Assembly: GCA_040219295.1 (NCBI GenBank)
Contig: JAVJST010000011.1
Coordinates: forward strand, 908,916-972,915
DNA: 64,000 nt
Reading direction: 5' to 3'
DNA from: JAVJST01 sp040219295
Lineage (GTDB): Bacteria > Pseudomonadota > Alphaproteobacteria > Rhodospirillales > Casp-alpha2
Positions within the stretch are counted from its first letter, which is position 1. Each line of letters starts with the position of its first letter. Positions 1-7,200 of the stretch are shown one piece after another. The notes beneath the pieces are model-generated. The model worked only from the letters and a program-made list of their open reading frames with translations, did not search any database and was not told the DNA's origin. The position numbers and the translations under genes were made by a program.

Positions 1-318
1 GACAACGTCGCGGTAATGTACCTCGGCAAGCTGGTCGAGTACGGGCCGGTACGCGACGTCATTCACAAGCCGGCGCACCCGTATACCCAGGGGCTGATCA
101 ACGCGCTGCCTGATCTCGACGATCTCGAGACCGCGCTGAAACCGGTGCCGGGCGACATCCCGAGCCCGCTCGAGCGGCCCAGCGGCTGCGTCTTCCATAC
201 CCGGTGTCCGTCCGCCATTCAGGGCACCTGCGACGCCGTCGTGCCCGAAATGATCTCCGCCGGCGAGAACCACTCCGCGGCCTGCGTGCTGCTCGATCAG
301 CAAAGGAAGGCGTCATGA
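1..318 (+). CDS. Peptide/nickel-type ABC transporter ATP-binding protein, C-terminal fragment
   Basis: The gene begins upstream of the window; only the last 105 residues are present, in frame from base 1. They carry the end of the nucleotide-binding domain (VMYLGKLVEYGP) followed by the C-terminal oligo_HPY-type extension typical of DppD/OppD ATPases. That extension includes the HPYTQGL motif and a cysteine pattern, GCVFHTRCP then GTC then AAC. In this family the four-Cys tail has been described as a metal or Fe-S site; whether that holds here is not shown. The protein would energise uptake of peptides or similar solutes at the inner membrane. Its stop overlaps the start of the next ATPase gene (ATGA at 315-318), so the two are translationally coupled and probably form a DppD/DppF-like pair. 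The substrate cannot be inferred, because the permease and binding-protein genes lie outside the window. Confidence 0.9.
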   Translation, partial: DNVAVMYLGKLVEYGPVRDVIHKPAHPYTQGLINALPDLDDLETALKPVPGDIPSPLERPSGCVFHTRCPSAIQGTCDAVVPEMISAGENHSAACVLLDQQRKAS

Positions 319-1325
319 GCGGCGAGGCGCACAGCGACAACCTGATCACGCTCAAGAACCTCTCGGTCGACTACCCGCTCGGCGGCGGCGTGCTGAGCAA
401 GAAGATGGTGCTGCGCGCGGTCGAGGGCATCGACCTCGAGATCAAGAAGGGCACGTTCTTCGGGCTCGTCGGCGAGTCGGGATCCGGCAAGACGACACTC
501 GGGCGCGCCATCCTCAAGGCGGCGCCCATCGGCGATGGCGAGATCCATTTCAATGACGACGGCAACACCATCCGCATCGACGAGATGGACGCGGAGCAGA
601 CACGCGAGTTCCGCAAGAAGGCGCAGCTCATCTTTCAGGACCCGTACGCGGCGCTGAGCCCGCGCATGACCGTGCGCGACATCATCGCCGAACCGCTCGA
701 GGTCATGAAGATCACGTCGTCGCGTGAGGAAACCGACAAGCGGGTGCGCGAGATTGCGGCCAAGTGCCGGCTCAACCTTGAGCACCTGCGCCGCTTCCCG
801 CATGCCTTCTCGGGGGGCCAGCGTCAACGCATCTCGATTGCCCGCGCGCTCGTCTGCCAGCCCCAGTTCGTCGTCGCCGACGAGAGTGTCGCGGCACTCG
901 ACGTCTCGATCCAGGCCGACATCCTCAATCTGCTGAAGTCTCTGCAGAAGGATCTCGGCATCACCTTCCTGTTCATCAGTCACGACCTCAGCGTCGTCGC
1001 CCATACCTGCGACGTGGTCGCCGTGCTCTATTTGGGCCGGCTCGTCGAGATGGCGCCGCGCGCCTCGCTGTTCGCCAACCGGCTGCATCCCTACACACGG
1101 GCGCTGTTGTCGGCGATTCCGCACCTCGACCCCGATCATCAGGCGAAAGCGATCAAGCTCGAAGGCGAGATTCCGAGCCCCGCCAATCCGCCGTCGGGAT
1201 GCCGCTTCCACACCCGGTGCCCGCACGCCCGTGACCGCTGCAAGGCGGAGGTGCCTGAGTGGCGCGAGGCCAAGCCCGAGCATTTCGTGGCGTGTCACTT
1301 CGCGGAGGAACTGGCCGAAACCTGA
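315..1325 (+). CDS. Peptide/nickel-type ABC transporter ATP-binding protein (DppF/OppF-like)
   Basis: 336 residues, the usual length for DppF/OppF ATPases. The ATG at 315 is chosen because it overlaps the preceding stop as ATGA; the longer in-frame extension back to 204 lies inside the upstream gene. Visible motifs are Walker A GESGSGKTT (about residues 53-61), Q-loop LIFQDPYAAL, signature SGGQRQR, Walker B VVADESVAALDVS and switch His in FISHDLSVV. The C-terminal HPYTRALLSAIP motif and a four-Cys tail (GCRFHTRCP, RC, AC) match the family. The Walker B downstream residues read DES rather than the common DEP; the catalytic Glu is retained. It works with the upstream ATPase in an importer whose membrane subunits are outside the window. 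It is the last gene of its operon here; about 220 bp without a clear gene follow. Confidence 0.94.
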   Translation: MSGEAHSDNLITLKNLSVDYPLGGGVLSKKMVLRAVEGIDLEIKKGTFFGLVGESGSGKTTLGRAILKAAPIGDGEIHFNDDGNTIRIDEMDAEQTREFRKKAQLIFQDPYAALSPRMTVRDIIAEPLEVMKITSSREETDKRVREIAAKCRLNLEHLRRFPHAFSGGQRQRISIARALVCQPQFVVADESVAALDVSIQADILNLLKSLQKDLGITFLFISHDLSVVAHTCDVVAVLYLGRLVEMAPRASLFANRLHPYTRALLSAIPHLDPDHQAKAIKLEGEIPSPANPPSGCRFHTRCPHARDRCKAEVPEWREAKPEHFVACHFAEELAET

Positions 1326-1549
1326 CATCGCCGGCCCTGGGTTCCGATCCGGCCAGTCACCCCCTGCGGACGACGTCGCCTGAATACTGATCTGACCTTC
1401 GGGGATCAATGCAGTTAGCGTTTCGTGTTGACGACAGTCTTGCGGTATCGTTGTCGCGACAAGGGGGCTCGGATCGATGACGACTCAGACAGCGCAGTCG
1501 GCACGCGGCGTCACGGCGGCGTGTCTGATCTTCCAACGGTAAACATCCG

Positions 1550-2065
1550 ATGTTGTGGCAGCATAACTCCGGATGGTCCTACGAACACTATCCAATCGAG
1601 GAGGACCCGGGACGTTTCGCACCGTTCGAATCGCTCGTCCTTCTCTGGCGATCGAAGTGGTCGGCGAACCGGTTGCCCGGGTGGTCGTCCTTCGAACTGC
1701 TGGATCTTTCGGAGTGGTGGGGTGCGCTCGCGGTGTTCGACGCGGTGGAGGGCGATCCATACGCCTTCGACGTGAGGCTTTGGGGAACCTTGCTGGTCGA
1801 ACTGGGCGGCTTTGACCTCACAGGACAACGGCTCGCTCCGGGACCGGAAACCAACGACGAAGACACCAAGCAGATCACCCGCGCCGATGTCGAGGCCTGG
1901 CGCAGGTCGATCGACGACCGGACGATCTGCATGGCCCAGGGACCGGTTCACGTCGAATTGCGAAACATCGGGCTGCTGCGTTATGTGGTTCTGCCGCTTG
2001 GCGACGACGGCCTGAACGCGAACCAGGTGCTCTATGCGGAACTTTCCGAGTTCCCCGACGACTGA
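1550..2065 (+). CDS. PAS domain protein, PAS_5-like
   Basis: 171 residues. The pattern FESLVLLWRSKW, LPGWSSFELLDLSEWWGALAVFDAVEG, YAFDVRLWGTLLVELGGFDLTGQRL matches the small PAS_5-type proteins common in Alphaproteobacteria: a conserved W/R-rich opening, a one-domain PAS fold and a G-x-D-x-TG motif. No output domain is fused to it, so it may act as a stand-alone sensor or ligand-binding module; partner and ligand are unknown. The ATG at 1550 has no convincing Shine-Dalgarno, so the start is the least certain part. It precedes the FkbM-type methyltransferase gene by 86 bp in the same orientation, but cotranscription is not demonstrated. The family call rests on pattern recognition by eye. Confidence 0.8.
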   Translation: MLWQHNSGWSYEHYPIEEDPGRFAPFESLVLLWRSKWSANRLPGWSSFELLDLSEWWGALAVFDAVEGDPYAFDVRLWGTLLVELGGFDLTGQRLAPGPETNDEDTKQITRADVEAWRRSIDDRTICMAQGPVHVELRNIGLLRYVVLPLGDDGLNANQVLYAELSEFPDD

Positions 2066-2151
2066 CCGGTGGGTGAAGCAGCCTCGGTGCTCCCGTGGGG
2101 ACTCTGACGTGACACGGAGGATTTTCAAGATGGCGGCGAGGACGAAGACAG

Positions 2152-3660
2152 ATGACCGGTGACCGTCGCCTTCGAATGTTCCAGATCGGCGATGGCCTCG
2201 AAATCTGCCTGCCCGACACGTTACAGGAGATGGCGACGTACGTCTTTCTCGAACAGGAAGCGTGGTTCGAGGACGAGGTTGGATTCGTGCGGCGGTATCT
2301 GGAGCCGGGGATGCGGGCCGTCGACATCGGCGCTGCCTACGGTGCCTATGCGCTTGTCATGGCCAAGGCGGTCGGTCCGACGGGTCGGTTGTGGTGCTAC
2401 GAGCCGGTTGCGGCCACGGCAGCGGCCTTGCGTCGCAGCGTCGAGCGCAACGCCCATGGTTGGGTTGACGTTGTCGAGGCCGCCGTCGCGGATGCCGATG
2501 GCGAAGCCGAGATTCACGTCGGCGGCGACGTTGAACTCAGCACCCTGGTGCCCAACCGGACTTTCGATGCAAGGCGCCGCGAGATCGTGCGGACCGTCGA
2601 CTTTGGCCGGGAGGCCGGACGGCTGGAGTTTGGTGCACTAGATTTCGTGAAGCTTGACGCCGAGGGTATGGAAATGGCGATCGTCGACGCCGCACCGGCA
2701 GTGTTTGCGCCGGAGGACGGTCCGGGCCCGTTGGTGATGATGGAAATGTACGCCGGTGCGGCGACATCCAACCGTGAGCCTTGCGAGCGAATGAAACGAC
2801 TTGGCATGGAGGCGTATCGTTTGCTTCGCGGACCGAACGTTCTCGTGCCGCTTGAGGGCGAGCCGCTCACCAGCGAAACGTTGAATGCGTTCTTCTGCAT
2901 GCCGGCCCGGGCACAGTCGCTGGCGGAACGGGGACTGCTGGTTCGGCATCTGCCAGAGGTCTCGGCGCCGCCGGGAACTTGGTTGTCCCTCGTCCGCACG
3001 GCTCGGTGGTTCGAGTTGCAGTCCGACGTGATCGGCGGACTCGGCGACTTCCCTAGATCCAACGACGAGCGCGACTATATGGCCGCACTCGACCTCTTCG
3101 CCGTCTACACTGCGGACCGACAGGGTCGGCCGCCGGCCGAACGCGTAGCGGCGTTGAAGCGCAGCTTTGAGGCTTTGAAAACCCTGTGCGAACGCGCGCC
3201 ACGTCTCGAACGATATCTCTCGCTGGCGCGGATCGGCCGAGAGTACAGCGAGGTGCCGCAAACCCAGGTTGCGTTGGCCGCGTTCATTAAAGCGTTGATG
3301 GAGAGCCCCGATCCGATCACCTTTTCCGAGCCGTTCCTCCTCCCGTCGCGGCGCATCGAACGACTGTTGGACGAGGGCAACATTCGACCCAGCGAGCGTT
3401 CGATGGAGGCGCTGATCGAGATGGCTGGGTCCGCGACGATCGAGGTCTACGAACTGCATCGGCATCTGTCGTCCTATTTCACAGCCAACGAGATCGACTC
3501 ATTGCTGCGCATCGTTCAATCGCTGCCTTACGCCAGTGCCGAGATCGAGCGTCGATTGCTTCTGAAATCCGCACGCGATATCGATGACATCGCACCGTCT
3601 GCGTTCTTCGCGCAATCGGCGGAGCCGCCACTGAACCCGGATATCTGGCGGCCCGCGTAA
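2152..3660 (+). CDS. FkbM-family SAM methyltransferase with long C-terminal extension
   Basis: 502 residues. The N-terminal half is a class I methyltransferase: SAM motif I VDIGAAYGAYALVMAK (from about residue 57), acidic motif II WCYEP, and the FkbM hallmark DFVKLDAEGMEMAIV (from residue 164). FkbM enzymes typically O-methylate sugars, polyketides or glycolipids. Most are about 230-300 residues. Here a further ~250 residues (from about 255) form a charged, probably helical region that I do not recognise; it may be substrate-binding or a scaffold. The ATG at 2152 gives the motif spacing expected for the family. The stop lies 3 bp from the convergent pirin stop. Role inferred: methylation of a surface or secreted glycan, fitting the glycosyltransferase cluster further right. 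Confidence 0.88.
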   Translation: MTGDRRLRMFQIGDGLEICLPDTLQEMATYVFLEQEAWFEDEVGFVRRYLEPGMRAVDIGAAYGAYALVMAKAVGPTGRLWCYEPVAATAAALRRSVERNAHGWVDVVEAAVADADGEAEIHVGGDVELSTLVPNRTFDARRREIVRTVDFGREAGRLEFGALDFVKLDAEGMEMAIVDAAPAVFAPEDGPGPLVMMEMYAGAATSNREPCERMKRLGMEAYRLLRGPNVLVPLEGEPLTSETLNAFFCMPARAQSLAERGLLVRHLPEVSAPPGTWLSLVRTARWFELQSDVIGGLGDFPRSNDERDYMAALDLFAVYTADRQGRPPAERVAALKRSFEALKTLCERAPRLERYLSLARIGREYSEVPQTQVALAAFIKALMESPDPITFSEPFLLPSRRIERLLDEGNIRPSERSMEALIEMAGSATIEVYELHRHLSSYFTANEIDSLLRIVQSLPYASAEIERRLLLKSARDIDDIAPSAFFAQSAEPPLNPDIWRPA

Positions 3661-3663
3661 GCG

Positions 3664-4590
3664 TCAGTCCGGCAATGGGATGAACTCGTCCTCGTCACCG
3701 GGGACGGTGCCGAAACGGCCGTTGCGCCAGTCGTCCTTGGCCTGCTCGATGCGTTCTTTCGACGTCGATACGAAGTTCCAGTAGAGATGCCTCGGCCGCT
3801 CCTTCGGGCCGTCGAGCGGCGCTCCGCCAAGCGCCATCATGCGGGTGCCGGTGCCGGTCTCAAGCCATACCGGTTCGCCGGGCTTGAAGACGATCAGGCG
3901 CCCGGGCTCGAACGTCTCGCCGGCGATCTCGACGGTCCCGTCGATCAGGTAGATGCCGCGTTCCTCGATCGCCGTCGGCAGTTCGGCCGTGGCGCCGGAC
4001 GAGAGATCGATCTGTGCGTAGAAAGTCTCCGAATGCAGCGTGACAGGCGAACGTTCACCCCACGCGTCGCCGGCGATCAGGTGAATGGTTGCGCCGTCCC
4101 GCTCGATCGTCGGAAAACAGTCGGCGGGGAAATGCTCGAATGCCGGGTCGATTTCCTGCTTGTCGGCGGGCAGGGCGAGCCACGCCTGAACGCCGAGGAT
4201 CGTGCTCTCGCGGCCGCGCAGGTGTTCCGGCGTGCGTTCCGAGTGGACGATGCCGCGCCCGGCGGTCATCCAGTTGACTTCTCCGGGGCGGATGACCTGG
4301 GCGTAGCCCAGGCTGTCGCGGTGCATGATTTCGCCGTCGAGCAGCCACGACACGGTGGCCAGGCCGATATGCGGATGTGGACGAACGTCGAGCATGTTGC
4401 CGGGCTTGATGGTCGCGGGGCCGAACTGGTCGAGAAACACGAACGGGCCGACCGCGCGGCGCTCGACCGACGGCAGGGCGCGGCGGACCTCGAAGGCGCC
4501 GATGTCCTTGGCCTTGGGCACGATGACGGTAGCGACCGGTGTGCACCGGCTTTCAAGGCATTCGGCTTCGGTCGCGGGTTGCCAGCTCAT
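3664..4590 (-). CDS. Pirin-family cupin protein
   Basis: 308 residues, the standard pirin length, with two cupin domains. The N-terminal cupin has the metal-site pattern RPHPHIGLATVSWLLDGEIMH, then WMTAGRGIVHSE, giving the three His and one Glu that bind iron in known pirins. The second cupin includes FEPGRLIVFKPGEPVWLETG. Pirins have been described as redox-sensing regulators or quercetin dioxygenases; which applies here cannot be told from sequence. It is convergent with the FkbM-type gene (3 bp apart) and separated from the minus-strand PilZ gene by 63 bp, so it could be the distal gene of that minus-strand transcript. Confidence 0.93.
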   Translation of the reverse strand: MSWQPATEAECLESRCTPVATVIVPKAKDIGAFEVRRALPSVERRAVGPFVFLDQFGPATIKPGNMLDVRPHPHIGLATVSWLLDGEIMHRDSLGYAQVIRPGEVNWMTAGRGIVHSERTPEHLRGRESTILGVQAWLALPADKQEIDPAFEHFPADCFPTIERDGATIHLIAGDAWGERSPVTLHSETFYAQIDLSSGATAELPTAIEERGIYLIDGTVEIAGETFEPGRLIVFKPGEPVWLETGTGTRMMALGGAPLDGPKERPRHLYWNFVSTSKERIEQAKDDWRNGRFGTVPGDEDEFIPLPD

Positions 4591-4653
4591 GACGCGAGTA
4601 TAGGAAGCCGGAATGACCGGTCAATTGCCGAAGGTTCGTCGTCCAACATCGGG

Positions 4654-4935
4654 TCAGGTCCCGTCCTCGTCGGACCGGTCGTCCGACAGGGCAACACCGA
4701 AGCCGCCCTCGTAATGGCGCACGACCCGCCCGGGGCGGCGTTTGGCGTCGTCGGGGTTCAGCACGACGGCGTCGCCGATCTCGAGCGGCGCGTTCGGCCT
4801 GGCGAGGGAAAACGAGACACCGGCGCCCGACGCCGAAATGTCATGCAGGATGGCGCCGAAGGTCTCCTTCCCGGTCTCGACGAGGGTCGGTTTCTCGATG
4901 ACCGTGCGCGGGTGCTTGCGGCGGTTCTCGCTCAT
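4654..4935 (-). CDS. PilZ domain protein (c-di-GMP receptor)
   Basis: 93 residues forming a single PilZ domain. The c-di-GMP signature is present: RRKHPR at residues 5-10 supplies RxxxR, and DISASGAG near residue 32 supplies the (D/N)xSxxG motif. Later strands include IGDAVVL and GGFGVAL. The ATG at 4935 is 4 bp after the stop of the upstream gene, so the two are almost certainly one operon. Stand-alone PilZ proteins relay c-di-GMP levels to partner proteins, often controlling motility, exopolysaccharide or adhesin display. Its operon is divergent from the giant RTX gene. A regulatory link to that protein is inferred from location only. Confidence 0.92.
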   Translation of the reverse strand: MSENRRKHPRTVIEKPTLVETGKETFGAILHDISASGAGVSFSLARPNAPLEIGDAVVLNPDDAKRRPGRVVRHYEGGFGVALSDDRSDEDGT

Positions 4936-4939
4936 GGGA

Positions 4940-6484
4940 TCAGAGTGGCTCCTCGCTCGGCGCGACCATGTTGCGGATGCGCACCAGCCGCATGTCGGCC
5001 CTGGACACCGTGGCGTAGATCGGCTGCGCGCCCTCGAAGTAAAGGCGGATGACGCCGTGCGCGAGGTCCGGCGGCAGGTTCCACAGCACATCGTCGATGC
5101 TGCGCACCTCGAGGATCGCCTTGCCGAGAGCGGTTTCCTCAGACGAGACCCAGCGCGCGATCCGGTTGGTCTGTCTGCCCATCCCGAGAACCGGCGAGAG
5201 AATCTCCGTGATCTTCGTCGGCTCGCCGAGCCGCTGCCTGATGCCGTCGACCAGCCGTTCGTAATTGCCGGCGGGAAATGCCGCGCGGTACTGGCTGGCG
5301 GCACGGTCGTCGTAACGCACGATCGATTCCGGGAACTCGCCGGCAGCAACGCCAAACAGCGTGACGAGTTCGGCCGGCCAGGCCGTGGCTTCGGGGCACA
5401 CGTGCGTGCCCCCGCCGTTCTTCTCGGCGCACGCGACCGCGGGTTCGGCATGCGCCAGCTTGCGCCCAAGATGGTCGTTCTCGCCGAAGTACATGTCGCG
5501 GAACGGGACGGTGCCGCGGATGTAGATGACCAGCGGTTCGTCGCCGTCGTTCGCCTCGATGGCAGGTTCGACGGCGGCCAGTTTCCCGGCCGGCGAAAGG
5601 GCCACCTCGGGCGCGACATCGGGTTGCGGCGTGGACGGCCGCGCGGCCGTCTCCGGCGCGGACGGTGCGTCGTCGGCAAGTCCGGCGGATGCCCCGCCTA
5701 GCGGGTCGTCGGACATGCGCGCGATGACGATGCCCGGGTCGGACGCCGAAGGCACAGGAAGCGGCGCCGCCGTTTCGGCAGGCGGACGATTTTCCGTGGC
5801 TGTTGAGGCCCCCGATTCCGCCATTTGATGCGTTTCCGGAACAGATTCTGGCGCGTCCGCAGGTTTGGCACTCAGCCAACCGACCAGATCGAAACGAATG
5901 TCGTTCGGGATGTCGTTCTCGTCGGGGCGCCCCCCGGCGCTGCCGGCGGTGCGCACGCTCACCGCGTTCCAGCCACGCGCGTCTTTCTCGGCCGGTGCGG
6001 CGGTCGTCGTCTGCGGTTCCGGTGCCGCCACGGCCGATGGCACCGGCGCCTGGGTGCGGTCCGCGACTTCGCCGGCCGGATCGAAATCGGGTGCGAACAG
6101 ACCGCCGAGCCAGGTGAACAAGCGCCCGGCCAGTTCCATCGGGCTGGGCGACGGATCGGGCGCTGCCGAGGCGCTACCGGGTTCGGCCGGCGCCGGCACC
6201 GCTTCGATGGGACCAGTCGGTTCGATCAGGCGGACGATGATGGTCCGGTTGGCGTTGTCGGCCGGCTGCGGCAGTGCCGACACCACCGTGGCAACGTCCG
6301 CCGCCTGCCAGGCGTTGACAGGCAGGCTGATCGGCACGGGCCTGAACGGCGGGGCGTTCGGCGCTGTCGCCGGCGCGAAGATCATCTCGAACGGTGCCCG
6401 GAGACCGGGAGTCTCGGCACGTGTCTCCGTGTTAGGGACGAGTAGGGAGACGGTCAGCAAGACCGTCGAAAGCGGCCATTTCAA
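4940..6484 (-). CDS. Exported Pro/Ala-rich protein of unknown function
   Basis: 514 residues from the TTG at 6484, which I prefer because it directly starts a convincing signal peptide (KWPLSTVLLTVSLLV then NTETRA). Longer starts are possible at ATG 6550 and GTG 6577, but they would place about 30 unrelated residues before the signal. The first ~300 residues are low-complexity, rich in Pro, Ala and Glu, with a short hydrophobic stretch (LFTWLGGLFAPDF). The C-terminal ~200 residues look globular (start IYIRGTVPFRDMYFGENDHL; then IDDVLWNLPPDLAHGVIRLYFEGA), with two Cys that could pair. I do not recognise the family. Context suggests a periplasmic or envelope factor paired with the downstream PilZ protein and divergent from the giant surface protein. 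Confidence 0.7.
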   Translation of the reverse strand: MKWPLSTVLLTVSLLVPNTETRAETPGLRAPFEMIFAPATAPNAPPFRPVPISLPVNAWQAADVATVVSALPQPADNANRTIIVRLIEPTGPIEAVPAPAEPGSASAAPDPSPSPMELAGRLFTWLGGLFAPDFDPAGEVADRTQAPVPSAVAAPEPQTTTAAPAEKDARGWNAVSVRTAGSAGGRPDENDIPNDIRFDLVGWLSAKPADAPESVPETHQMAESGASTATENRPPAETAAPLPVPSASDPGIVIARMSDDPLGGASAGLADDAPSAPETAARPSTPQPDVAPEVALSPAGKLAAVEPAIEANDGDEPLVIYIRGTVPFRDMYFGENDHLGRKLAHAEPAVACAEKNGGGTHVCPEATAWPAELVTLFGVAAGEFPESIVRYDDRAASQYRAAFPAGNYERLVDGIRQRLGEPTKITEILSPVLGMGRQTNRIARWVSSEETALGKAILEVRSIDDVLWNLPPDLAHGVIRLYFEGAQPIYATVSRADMRLVRIRNMVAPSEEPL

Positions 6485-6577
6485 GCCATCCCGTTCGAGA
6501 CTGCAACTGACCAAGGTTCCCTGTCCCCCCGGCGGCGTCGATGGCGGCATGATCGCATACTCGTCGGATGCGATCAC

Positions 6578-6870
6578 GATTGAAATCCGGAGCCGCGTAA
6601 CGGACTGTTCGCGCTGATAAAAAATCGGCCGCTGAAGGCACCCCGGTCGTCCCGGCCGATCGTTACCGCAGAATCGGCCGCTCTGCCCGTACGAAAGCTC
6701 GTTTGTGAGATTTAGTAGGATTGCGTAGTCGTCTTATGCGCAGCGGGCCCATATAATAAAGACGAGCCTGTGAGACACTAACACCCAGAAATTGGGGGAA
6801 CGCCGCATCCGACGCTCGTGGGAAGGGAACACCTGTGATCGGCATTTTGTCTTGAAGGGCGACATGAGAA
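6578..6870. promoter_or_regulatory. Divergent intergenic region upstream of the giant RTX gene
   Basis: About 290 bp, clearly more AT-rich than its surroundings. A perfect TATAAT lies at 6752-6757 on the plus strand, a candidate -10 for the giant gene about 115 bp before its start; no good -35 sits 16-18 bp upstream, so an activator or alternative sigma factor may be needed. An 11-bp direct repeat AATCGGCCGCT occurs at 6623-6633 and 6672-6682, and the inverted core CGGCCGAT at 6653-6660. These are possible operator sites. The GAAGGG at 6854-6859 is the likely ribosome-binding site. Confidence 0.45.
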
Positions 6871-6890
6871 GTGTCTGCACCAACCTCTGA
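6864..6890 (+). other. Eight-codon mini-ORF overlapping the giant gene start
   Basis: ATG at 6864 opens an eight-codon frame (MRSVCTNL) ending in TGA at 6888-6890, in a different frame from the giant gene and overlapping its GTG start at 6871. The GAAGGG at 6854-6859 is 4 nt from this ATG but 11 nt from the GTG. It may be a translational-coupling or attenuating leader, or simply chance. Confidence 0.25.
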
Positions 6891-7200
6891 GGGAGGCGAT
6901 CAGTCTCTTTCGGCACTTCCCGGCTCAGCTTCCCTAATCTTCGAGGGCGGCGCGGCCACTGAAATTGAAATCCCGGGCGGCAACTGGTTGTTGCGCGCAG
7001 ACTTCGCTCGCCAGGGCGGTGACCTTCTGATCAAGGGCGCCAATGGCGAGACCGTCCTCGTCAAAGACTTCTTCAATGCCGCCAATCCGCCGGCTCTCGT
7101 AACCGACTCGGGCGCAACCCTCAAGGGCGCGCTGGTCGAGAAGCTGGCCGGGCCGGTCGCGCCGGGCCAGGTCGCCCAGGCTGCCACTGAAACCGCCGCC
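6871..7200 (+). other. Giant protein: conserved N-terminal module
   Basis: Residues 1-110, with IEIPGGNWLLRADFARQG, then LLIKGANGETVLVKDFF and ALVEKLAGPVAPGQ. From memory, similar heads precede FecR domains in other large alphaproteobacterial RTX proteins. No signal peptide is visible. The function is unknown; a retention or secretion-plug role is a guess. Confidence 0.6.

Noticed and set aside
1326..1549. A gene or RNA between the ABC ATPase and the PAS protein.
   Set aside because: Frames here are short and overlap the PAS gene out of frame; I see no motif, hairpin or tRNA-like fold.
3787..5052. A 421-residue plus-strand frame across the pirin and PilZ genes.
   Set aside because: Pirin and PilZ motifs are unmistakable on the other strand; this frame has no recognisable content.
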